A stretch of DNA of 9,676 nucleotides from the NCBI GenBank assembly GCA_015233485.1, contig JADFXO010000136.1, positions 1 to 9,676 of the forward strand. Direction: 5' to 3'. The stretch is from Nitrospirota bacterium. GTDB taxonomy: Bacteria; Nitrospirota; Thermodesulfovibrionia; Thermodesulfovibrionales; Magnetobacteriaceae. A model generated the notes under the pieces. That model had not been told where the DNA came from and made no database searches. It saw nothing but the letters and a program-made list of their open reading frames with translations. Each line of letters starts with the position of its first letter. Position 1 is the first letter of the stretch. This document shows, piece after piece, positions 1 through 6,563 of the stretch. A program made the translations under genes and the position numbers.

Positions 1-317
1 TAGAGGAATGGGCTGATACGAAAGACATTGGCCATGACTTGCGGTTAAATATCGCAGAGCAAGGCCGTATTGACAATCCCGACGAGGTAAGAAGCACAAT
101 TCGACGTGTAATGTGGGAGAAGGCCGGCATAATAAGAAGCGCCGACTCGCTGAATGAGGCGTTGGAAGTCTTTAAATCCCTCAAACACGTTACCGAACAT
201 ACATACCTGACCAGGTACGAAAATGAAATAAAAAACATCCTGCAAACGGCAGAACTGATAGTGAAATCGGCCCTGGAAAGAAAAATCAGCATAGGTGCGC
301 ATTACAGGAGCGACTGA
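1..317 (+). CDS. nadB: L-aspartate oxidase, C-terminal part (5' end outside window)
   Basis: The reading frame is open from the left edge (first full codon at base 3) and ends with TGA at 315-317, giving about 104 C-terminal residues. NadB is the FAD enzyme that oxidises L-aspartate to iminoaspartate, the first step of de novo NAD synthesis in the cytoplasm. The visible part is the C-terminal helical domain. MWEKAGIIRSADSLNEAL corresponds to the conserved region with the pattern V-G-I-x-R, and ILQTAELIVKSALERK matches the NadB segment that precedes the ESRG-type motif. The last residues ISIGAHYRSD match the family ending ESRGxHYRxD, but the Glu and Arg of ESRG are both Ile here. The flavoprotein subunits of succinate dehydrogenase and fumarate reductase share this fold and are the alternative. 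The AELIV and GAHYRSD wording favours NadB. The gene seems intact at its 3' end and unrelated to the glycan genes that follow. Confidence 0.85.
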   Translation, partial: EEWADTKDIGHDLRLNIAEQGRIDNPDEVRSTIRRVMWEKAGIIRSADSLNEALEVFKSLKHVTEHTYLTRYENEIKNILQTAELIVKSALERKISIGAHYRSD

Positions 318-323
318 CGACTG

Positions 324-337
324 GCGCTGGCCAGCGC
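324..337. other. 14-bp perfect palindrome 7 bases after the nadB stop
   Basis: GCGCTGGCCAGCGC is its own reverse complement. As RNA it could form a 5-bp GC-rich stem with a GGCC loop just beyond nadB. No U-tract follows (the next bases are GGGAATTTG), so it is not a canonical intrinsic terminator. It could be a 3'-end stabilising hairpin, a weak or Rho-assisted terminator, or a protein site. Function is not shown by the sequence. Confidence 0.35.
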
Positions 338-399
338 GGGAATTTGAATAAAGATGACAAATATTATAGGTGCCGGTTACCGAATGTGTAGGCAGGGTA

Positions 400-405
400 T
401 ATAAC
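400..405 (+). promoter_or_regulatory. Possible -10 box (TATAAC) for the first glycosyltransferase
   Basis: TATAAC differs from TATAAT at one position. A poor -35 candidate, TTACCG, lies 17 bases upstream at 377-382. Transcription would start around 411-413, directly at the ATG at 414, giving a leaderless or nearly leaderless mRNA. This agrees with the lack of a well-placed Shine-Dalgarno sequence before that ATG. The -35 match is weak, so this is only a candidate. Confidence 0.25.
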
Positions 406-413
406 TTGCTCAT

Positions 414-1331
414 ATGGAGAAGGTTTTGCAGACTCTAATATTCTCGATAATTATCCCGACATATAACCGCAGGGATGCCATTGAGCGTTGTCTCCATTCC
501 CTGTCGTTGTTAGATTACCCTGCCAGCGCGTTTGAGATTATAGTGGTGGATGATGGAGGTGGGCATCCTATCTCCGATATAATAGACAGATTTAAAGAGA
601 ATCTAAACATTTCCCTCATAAGGCAGAATAATTCCGGGCCAGCAAGTGCAAGAAACGCGGGCGCATCCATAGCTAAAGGGAAGTATCTTCTATTTACAGA
701 CGACGACTGCACCTCATGTATTGACCTGCTGAGAAAATTAGAAATACATATTAACAGTTTTCCTAAATATGCCATAGGAGGGAAAACTCTAAATGCCTTG
801 ACTGAAAACATATATTCTAAAGCTCAACAAGTGCTTTTAGATTACTTATTTGTGAGGTTTAACAAAGACAAGATAACATTTCTAACGAGTAGTAATCTTA
901 CTGTAGATAATAGTACCTTTAAAAGTATCGGTGGTTTTAATGGAAATTTTAAAATAGCCGGGGGGGAGGATAGGGATTTTTGCCGTCGACTGCGGGCATC
1001 AGGATGTCCACTGGTTTATGCCTCTGAGGCACAGGTTTATCACTACCATCCCTTGAGTCTGTTGTCTTTTGCAGAGTTAAACTTCAGATACGGAAGGGGG
1101 GCTTACCTTTTTAGGAATCCCACATCTTCGGTACAAAACGCTCATGTTGCCTTTGAGCCATTTAAGTTTTATCTTAATCTTGTATTGCATCACCTTAAAA
1201 GCGGTGCTGGATTAAGCCGAATTGCCATCGCATTGCTACTCTTAATATCCCAGGCCGCTAACGCCTTTGGGTTTGTGTTGGAGGCCGTCATATACTGCAC
1301 TCACAGGGGACGAAAGAACATCATTTCTTGA
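414..1331 (+). CDS. GT2-family glycosyltransferase with C-terminal membrane segment
   Basis: This 305-residue protein has a GT-A fold of family GT2 and would transfer a sugar from a nucleotide-sugar donor to a glycan or lipid-linked acceptor at the cytoplasmic face of the membrane. In order it shows the N-terminal strand FSIIIPTYNRR (10-20), the nucleotide-binding VVDD (44-47), the GPASARNAG region (75-83), the metal-binding DDD in LLFTDDDC (96-98), and the catalytic-base motif GGEDRDF (183-189). A hydrophobic segment at about 267-297 probably anchors it. All core residues are present, so it looks active. ATG 414 is the first start after an in-frame stop at 402-404 and has no clear ribosome site. 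TTG 426 has GGAG six bases upstream and is an alternative start. A run of seven G at 960-966 encodes part of the GGED motif. Donor and acceptor cannot be told. Confidence 0.9.
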   Translation: MEKVLQTLIFSIIIPTYNRRDAIERCLHSLSLLDYPASAFEIIVVDDGGGHPISDIIDRFKENLNISLIRQNNSGPASARNAGASIAKGKYLLFTDDDCTSCIDLLRKLEIHINSFPKYAIGGKTLNALTENIYSKAQQVLLDYLFVRFNKDKITFLTSSNLTVDNSTFKSIGGFNGNFKIAGGEDRDFCRRLRASGCPLVYASEAQVYHYHPLSLLSFAELNFRYGRGAYLFRNPTSSVQNAHVAFEPFKFYLNLVLHHLKSGAGLSRIAIALLLLISQAANAFGFVLEAVIYCTHRGRKNIIS

Positions 1332-1355
1332 CTTATTGATAAAATATATTGTAAA
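1328..1355 (+). promoter_or_regulatory. Candidate sigma70-type promoter before the radical SAM gene
   Basis: TTGACT (1328-1333) overlaps the stop codon of the preceding glycosyltransferase. It is followed after 16 bases by TGTAAA (1350-1355), a 4/6 match to the -10 consensus. Initiation near 1362 would leave about a 25-base leader ahead of ATG 1388. The 56-base gap between the genes is very AT-rich, so a chance match is possible. Confidence 0.25.
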
Positions 1356-1380
1356 GTTCTATTTTGATATTAAATCACAG

Positions 1381-1385
1381 AGGAG
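1381..1385 (+). promoter_or_regulatory. Ribosome binding site that decides the radical SAM start
   Basis: AGAGGAG (AGGAG core at 1381-1385) lies just before ATG 1388. The frame is also open from TTG 1364, but that start would place the Shine-Dalgarno sequence inside the gene. ATG 1388 is therefore preferred, although the spacing of 2-4 bases is tight. Confidence 0.5.
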
Positions 1386-1387
1386 AT

Positions 1388-2557
1388 ATGAATTTGTCTG
1401 GTGTTTCAGTGGTCAGGGCTGCCCGTGAGAAGTTGATGTTCTACAAAGAGATCGCTGGAAATGCCAAATCTGCCATTGGAGCGTTAATAACGGGGGAAAT
1501 AGATATTGATTATCCCGGTACTGGTGTAAAGTTATCATTTTCTAATGTGCCGCTAAAAAAACTGCTGAACATGATTGTGACTGATGGCTCTGCAAAAACA
1601 CTAAGACCCCGAAAAGTCTATGGATTACCAACAATGCTTCAGATTGAACCGAGCAGCCTTTGTAATCTGAAATGTCCGGCTTGCGCCACATCGAGGGGGC
1701 TTAAACGAACAGCAGGGTTAATGGAGTTTGGCGTTTTTAAGAAGATTGTTGATGAAATAGGAGACTATGTATTTGTGATGTTCTTTTTTGGCACAGGGGA
1801 GCCTTTTTTGCACCCTCAGGCTTACAATATGATCAGGTACGCCAAAGAAAAGGGCATTAAAGTGATATCAAGTACAAATGGTCATTCGTTCTCCAATGTG
1901 CAAGCAGCTGAAAATCTTGTTACTTCCGGGATAGATGTGCTGACTGTCTCAATGGATGGTATTATTCAAAGCACTTATGAAAAATATCGCAGAGGCGGAG
2001 ACATAGAAAAGGTTAAGACGTCGGTTAAAAACATTGTGGAAACCAAGGCATTGTTAAAAAGTAAAACACCATTGGTCATACTACAGCTTATCGTCATGAG
2101 TCACAATATAAACGATATGGCCGGCTACGAGGATTTTGCACGGTCATTAGGGGCAGACGCAATTATATTTATTAAGTTTAATACAGTCTTTGATGAGAGC
2201 ATGGAAGCCCCTTTAAATGATTTTTTACCTTCTGATAACAAACTCAGAAGATTTAGATACGATAAAAATGACAAGGAAGAGCAAACCAGCGTAAATGGCT
2301 GTACACCATTGTGGAATTGGGTATCAATACACTCAAACGGAAATGTAGCCCCTTGCTGTTTTGACACTCAGGAAAGCCATGTGCTTGGCAATCTCAAGGA
2401 ATCAGCTTTTAAAGATATTTGGAACAACGAAAAGTATTTACGGTTACGCTCAAAAGTAAAGCATAATGACATTTACGATCTTTTATGCAGCAAGACAGTG
2501 TGCGCTTATAAAAATGGAAGGCAAGGAGTAATTTCCGTGAAGTATTTAGACAATTAA
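1388..2557 (+). CDS. Radical SAM protein with C-terminal SPASM domain
   Basis: This 389-residue enzyme has the 4Fe-4S cluster motif CNLKCPAC (CxxxCxxC, C92, C96, C99 from ATG 1388), preceded by LQIEPSSL. It then shows the SAM-binding GTGEP (135-139), an SSTNGH strand, and TVSMDG (187-192). Together these mark the radical SAM partial barrel. Near the C-terminus C305, the pair C323-C324 in NGNVAPCCFD, then C367 and C372, form the usual SPASM arrangement for auxiliary Fe-S clusters, followed by LGNLKESAFKDIWN, a stretch typical of SPASM proteins. Family members modify peptides, sugars or other small substrates using a 5'-deoxyadenosyl radical. No precursor-peptide gene is visible beside it and it sits between two GT2 genes, so a sugar, lipid or glycan substituent is the more likely substrate (inference). 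An N-terminal extension of about 85 residues precedes the cluster motif. The actual reaction is not determinable. Confidence 0.9.
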   Translation: MNLSGVSVVRAAREKLMFYKEIAGNAKSAIGALITGEIDIDYPGTGVKLSFSNVPLKKLLNMIVTDGSAKTLRPRKVYGLPTMLQIEPSSLCNLKCPACATSRGLKRTAGLMEFGVFKKIVDEIGDYVFVMFFFGTGEPFLHPQAYNMIRYAKEKGIKVISSTNGHSFSNVQAAENLVTSGIDVLTVSMDGIIQSTYEKYRRGGDIEKVKTSVKNIVETKALLKSKTPLVILQLIVMSHNINDMAGYEDFARSLGADAIIFIKFNTVFDESMEAPLNDFLPSDNKLRRFRYDKNDKEEQTSVNGCTPLWNWVSIHSNGNVAPCCFDTQESHVLGNLKESAFKDIWNNEKYLRLRSKVKHNDIYDLLCSKTVCAYKNGRQGVISVKYLDN

Positions 2558-2592
2558 ATGTAAAATGAATTAATGCAGAGCCGACAAATCTC

Positions 2593-3483
2593 ATGACGGA
2601 AAATAAGCATTTATCAATAATAGTGGCGTCGTACAGGTCTGAAAGGACAATAGAAGCCTGTCTAATGTCTTTAGAGAGGCAACAGGTGGAGTTCGATTAT
2701 GAAATAATCGTAGTACACACTTCAGACGACAGTACGCCGGAGTTGATAAAAGAGAAATTCCCGCAGGTAATATTATTCAGCTTTAAAGAGCGGAAATCCA
2801 TTGGCGAAGCCCGTAATTTCGCCATAACTAAGGCTTGTGGAGAAATAATTGCCATAATCGACGCAGATTGTACCGTGGATAGCACCTGGGCAGCAAACGT
2901 CGTCAAGGCGCACGAGCTAAAATATCTTGCAATCGGAGGCGCCGTTGCTAATGGTAATCCTTACAGCTATGTCGGCTGGGGGCAGTATTTTTGTGAGTTT
3001 AGCGCGTGGATGCCCTGCAAAGACAGTAAGATGATGAGTAATATTCCCACGGCAAGCATAAGCTATAAGCATGAAGTATTTAAAAAATGTGGTTTATTCG
3101 TTGAAGATACATATTGCGAAGACACTGAATTTCACTGGCGTCTCAGTAGTTCTGGACACTATTTATTTTTTACGCCTTTAATCGTCGTTTACCATCACAA
3201 CAGAGAAAATCTCGCTGATTTTCTTAAACATATGTTTATGCTTGGAATGGCTTTTGCGAGATGGCGGTTGACAAAATGGAGATACCCGCTAATAACCCGT
3301 TCTGTTTACTCGGCGTTTTCCCCTCTTATCCCTGTAAGGCTTTTACTTCGTATAGTATTTATAAATTGTACAAACAGGATATATTTTCCACATTTTGTAA
3401 AGGCTTTGCCATTGTTGTTCTTAGGCCTTATATCATGGTCTTTAGGCGAGCTTATCAGTTACATAACAGGCAGCCGTCATTGA
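2593..3483 (+). CDS. GT2-family glycosyltransferase with an altered nucleotide-binding motif
   Basis: This 296-residue protein has a GT-A fold of family GT2. The N-terminal strand is LSIIVASYRSERTIEACL (7-24). A GEARNFAI region follows at 71-78, then the metal-binding DAD in IIDADC (90-92), and an acidic catalytic motif in CEDTEFHWRL (175-184, E176-D177). Hydrophobic segments at about 241-257 and 268-290 suggest membrane attachment. The usual VVD of the nucleotide-binding strand reads IIVVHTSDDS here, with His at position 42 (codon CAC, 2716-2718) where family members normally have Asp. It follows the radical SAM gene by 35 bases and is probably co-transcribed. ATG 2593 is the only reasonable start; its ribosome site is weak. 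The last 7 bases overlap the convergent flippase gene. Role: sugar addition in the same glycan pathway; specificity unknown. Confidence 0.88.
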   Translation: MTENKHLSIIVASYRSERTIEACLMSLERQQVEFDYEIIVVHTSDDSTPELIKEKFPQVILFSFKERKSIGEARNFAITKACGEIIAIIDADCTVDSTWAANVVKAHELKYLAIGGAVANGNPYSYVGWGQYFCEFSAWMPCKDSKMMSNIPTASISYKHEVFKKCGLFVEDTYCEDTEFHWRLSSSGHYLFFTPLIVVYHHNRENLADFLKHMFMLGMAFARWRLTKWRYPLITRSVYSAFSPLIPVRLLLRIVFINCTNRIYFPHFVKALPLLFLGLISWSLGELISYITGSRH

Positions 3484-4790
3484 AAATATCGTTTGTCTCT
3501 ATTTTGAAATATACTATCTCCCCTGCTCATTTGCCTTGGTATATAAATTGAGTAAAACACTACTGAACCGGCAGTGCTAATAAGGGTTATGTATGCCGGA
3601 GCTATAGTGCCAACAGTGGGTATAAGATAACGACACCCAACGTACATGAAAAGCAGCGATAATATTTTCTCAATTGATGATATTTCCGGCCTGTTAATAG
3701 ACTGTAAACACAACCATGCGGCAAGCTTAAAAGACGCTGGAATATAACTCAATAATAAGATATTAAATATTGCGGTGGATGCGGCGTAAGACGTTCCAAA
3801 TATAAATATAATCGCATATTTTGATAAAAAGGCTGCTGGTATAAAAACTAAACCACAGTAGATGGATATTCTAAATGAGTATTTTAAGAACTCTTTTACC
3901 TGATAGGTCTTATTAAACTCCGACACTTCCGGCAGATATGTCGAAATAGCGGAATTGATAAGTATATTAAATATATAAGTTAAACTCAATGCTAATCCAT
4001 AAATTCCTGACGCCTCCGCGCTAATCAATCTCTCAAGCATAGATAATGCCGTTACACTTAACAGCATATCCGATATTCTGCCAATGAAAATCCACTTACT
4101 ATATGAAATCAATTGCATTACGCGGCCTGCTGATAAGTGGATAGGGTTAATCTTTTGTTGAGCCAGAAATCTTTGTAAAGACAGTGAACCCATAATTATG
4201 CCGGCTAAATGAGATCCTGCATATGCAATAAAAAATGATGCAGCGTTAAGTTTCTTCAAAATAACAAGTAACGATACCGATAAGAGCTTTGTCGTATCCA
4301 CTAACAGCTGTACCAGCACTGAGGCCTTAAACATTTTATACCCGTAAAGAGACGGTCTGACAATGCTGAAAATGGCGGCAATAAATACGCTTATTGCCAG
4401 TACCTTATATGGGATAGGGGATTTTATCCTGAGGGAAAAACCACTCTCACCAAATATACTCTCACCGCCGTAGACAATGGCCGCAAAAAACATGCTGCTC
4501 ACAAACATCATGTAAATAACCGTCTTTAAAACACCGAATGCCTCATCATTTTTGTCTTTACTATTGAAATATGAAATGAACCTTACAGCGCTTCTGTCAA
4601 GTCCAAAACATGCGGCTGTCGCTGCTGCCTGAACAATATACAGCGACAGCATAACGACGCCAAACTCTTTTACCGTAAGCTCTTTTGAGACTATGACGGT
4701 AGTAATAAAACCAAGCCCGCTGCAGAAAATATCGCCCAAAGATATCGCAGTCAATCTTTGTAATAGTTTCGATTTATGAAATATTTTCAA
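3477..4790 (-). CDS. Wzx-like flippase, MOP superfamily (polysaccharide export)
   Basis: This 437-residue, strongly hydrophobic protein has about 12-14 predicted membrane segments spread over the whole length, for example about 17-36, 45-63, 89-108, 128-148, 184-204, 262-284, 323-349 and 374-415. An N-terminal SLGDIFCSGLGFITT leads into the first helix, and FGLDRSAVRFISYF (62-75) resembles the conserved loop of Wzx/RfbX proteins. Such proteins flip undecaprenyl-linked oligosaccharides from the cytoplasmic to the periplasmic face. Length and topology fit the family. It is the last gene of the four-gene operon, 21 bases after the TPR protein. The start is uncertain: TTG 4790 has AAAGGT 11 bases upstream, an ATT at 4796 would be better spaced, and no ATG is available nearby. 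The stop overlaps the end of the convergent glycosyltransferase by 7 bases. Confidence 0.85.
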   Translation of the reverse strand: MKIFHKSKLLQRLTAISLGDIFCSGLGFITTVIVSKELTVKEFGVVMLSLYIVQAAATAACFGLDRSAVRFISYFNSKDKNDEAFGVLKTVIYMMFVSSMFFAAIVYGGESIFGESGFSLRIKSPIPYKVLAISVFIAAIFSIVRPSLYGYKMFKASVLVQLLVDTTKLLSVSLLVILKKLNAASFFIAYAGSHLAGIIMGSLSLQRFLAQQKINPIHLSAGRVMQLISYSKWIFIGRISDMLLSVTALSMLERLISAEASGIYGLALSLTYIFNILINSAISTYLPEVSEFNKTYQVKEFLKYSFRISIYCGLVFIPAAFLSKYAIIFIFGTSYAASTAIFNILLLSYIPASFKLAAWLCLQSINRPEISSIEKILSLLFMYVGCRYLIPTVGTIAPAYITLISTAGSVVFYSIYIPRQMSRGDSIFQNRDKRYFQ

Positions 4791-4811
4791 AATAATACTA
4801 TACCTTTGAAA

Positions 4812-6563
4812 TCAATGGCTGCCTTGTTTTGCAAGTATATTTAATGTGGCGTAAAGATTCTCGCGTGCGCGAGCATTGTTCGGATCTAATGATAATGCCT
4901 TCCTGTATTGTTTGGCGGCTTCGTCAAAGCGTTTTTGTAAGAAAAAATAATTGCCATACCTATTGAATACATCGGAATTAGTGCCATAATATCTTAGCAG
5001 TAAACGACATTCTATAAGGGCCTTATCAAACTGTCTGGTTTGTAAGTATAAAAGTGAGAGATTATTATGAGCGCCGAAGTTTTTAAAATCATATCTTATG
5101 ACATTTTGAAACGCCTCATAAGCCTTATCATACATCCCATTGTTCATGTGATAAGTCGCAAGACCCCCTTGAGCGCGATAATTGAGTGGGCTTTTTTTTA
5201 TTATATCTTCGTAAAATGCTTTACTGTCTCTCCAGACCTTATTTCTGTTATAAGTTAAAGCGGTCAACAACAAGGCAGTCACAATCAGTAAGATAGCATA
5301 CTTGTTGTCAGTGAGCATATATGGATAACGAGATTTCATAATCGCGAAAATGAAGACTACGGTTAAGAAGAAACCAAAGGAAGGCAAGTATATCCTATGT
5401 TCAACTATCATGTCATTTAGTACGATGAAGCTTGACTCTACTAACATGGTTATGAAAAACCATAAAATTCCAAATGCAGCGACTCTGTAATAAAACCTGT
5501 CCTCAGTTTTCCTTGTCTTAACGAAGCATAAATATATGGCAAATAATAAAAGAAGAATTAGGAGCAGCAGCGAACCCAACACCTTATAATTTAGAATTGT
5601 AGTGAATACCGGCTGGTAGTAATCCGCATTTTGATTGACGGGAAAAATAAGCAGCCTCAGATAGACTACTACGGCATAGAACTGGGTATACAAATAGTGT
5701 AAAGCAGAAATCTCATAAGGATTACCAATATTTATGGCCCCGCCAAAATCAAATAAAAATAATTTGCTGCCCATAGTATTTATAGGAATTACCGAAACTA
5801 TAAAATAGAACGGCAAGAGATGGAGGATAGTTTTGTTGTATTTCCGCTGCACGAAAGGACTGAAGAATATTATTTCAATAAGAGTTAAAGACAGTGGAAG
5901 AGTGAAGGTATTTTCCTTGGTTTTTACGGCTAACATGGCAGCCGCTATGGCAACAAAACAATAGGCATATCTTTTAGAAGAATTACCGGAGAGCCTCCAT
6001 TTCATATAACTGACAACAGATAGAAAATAAAAAAAAGCGGCAAGGGATGTAAACCTCTGCGAAATAAAAGAAACGGCCTCTGTTTGTACCGGGTGTACGG
6101 CATATAGTAAGGCCACACTAAAGGCGATAGAATCCTTGCTCAATCCATAACGGGTATTTCCATCATGTGAATTTACAAATAAAGGAGTTTCAAACAGGAG
6201 CAGCACAATCCAATATACCAGCAGGGCATTAAAGACGTGAATGTAGAAGTTCACTGCATGGTAACCTGCCACGTTTAAACCATGAATCTTGTAATTTAGG
6301 GCAAACGTAAAATGAACAACCTGTCTGGCTTTAAATGAATATTTCAATGGCGCATCGGTATTTCTGTTTATAACTACGTCCTTAACTAATGAGGTATCCC
6401 CAAAATACTTAAAGTCTCTAATGAACGGATTCTCAACGACATCGTAGGTATCATCAAATACAAAACCGCCGTTAAAGGAATTTAAATAAGCCATAAAGGT
6501 GAGAAAAAAAATGATTATAATATGTTTGAGTGTTGGTTGATTGTAAATGATTGCGGGTCTCAT
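4812..6563 (-). CDS. Polytopic TMTC/GT-C-like membrane protein with C-terminal TPR repeats
   Basis: This is a 583-residue protein in two parts. The first about 440 residues contain roughly ten membrane helices. The N-terminal loop has FVFDDTYDVVENPFIRD (34-50), whose DD pair (37-38) matches the acidic motif in the first extracytoplasmic loop of GT-C enzymes. It is followed by a loop ending in HFTFALNYKIHGLNVAGYH and a YAVHPVQTEAVSF segment, both close to TMTC-like bacterial proteins. Residues about 460-575 hold three TPR units (for example YDKAYEAFQNVIRYD, FDEAAKQYRKALSLDPNN). GT-C enzymes use lipid-phosphate sugars on the outer face of the membrane, so a periplasmic sugar transfer to a protein or glycan is plausible but unproven; a scaffold role is the alternative. 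ATG 6563 overlaps the stop of the FAD gene in ATGA, suggesting translational coupling. Confidence 0.85.
   Translation of the reverse strand: MRPAIIYNQPTLKHIIIIFFLTFMAYLNSFNGGFVFDDTYDVVENPFIRDFKYFGDTSLVKDVVINRNTDAPLKYSFKARQVVHFTFALNYKIHGLNVAGYHAVNFYIHVFNALLVYWIVLLLFETPLFVNSHDGNTRYGLSKDSIAFSVALLYAVHPVQTEAVSFISQRFTSLAAFFYFLSVVSYMKWRLSGNSSKRYAYCFVAIAAAMLAVKTKENTFTLPLSLTLIEIIFFSPFVQRKYNKTILHLLPFYFIVSVIPINTMGSKLFLFDFGGAINIGNPYEISALHYLYTQFYAVVVYLRLLIFPVNQNADYYQPVFTTILNYKVLGSLLLLILLLLFAIYLCFVKTRKTEDRFYYRVAAFGILWFFITMLVESSFIVLNDMIVEHRIYLPSFGFFLTVVFIFAIMKSRYPYMLTDNKYAILLIVTALLLTALTYNRNKVWRDSKAFYEDIIKKSPLNYRAQGGLATYHMNNGMYDKAYEAFQNVIRYDFKNFGAHNNLSLLYLQTRQFDKALIECRLLLRYYGTNSDVFNRYGNYFFLQKRFDEAAKQYRKALSLDPNNARARENLYATLNILAKQGSH

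Noticed and set aside
324..337. Intrinsic terminator after nadB
   Set aside because: The palindrome is GC-rich but no U-tract follows, so it is listed only as a palindrome.
45..413. Open frame of 122 codons on the - strand opposite nadB
   Set aside because: It lies antisense to the clearly recognisable NadB C-terminus and reads as random composition.
3261..3551. Open frame of 96 codons on the + strand across the convergent junction
   Set aside because: It overlaps the second glycosyltransferase and the flippase in other frames, has no ribosome site and no recognisable domain.
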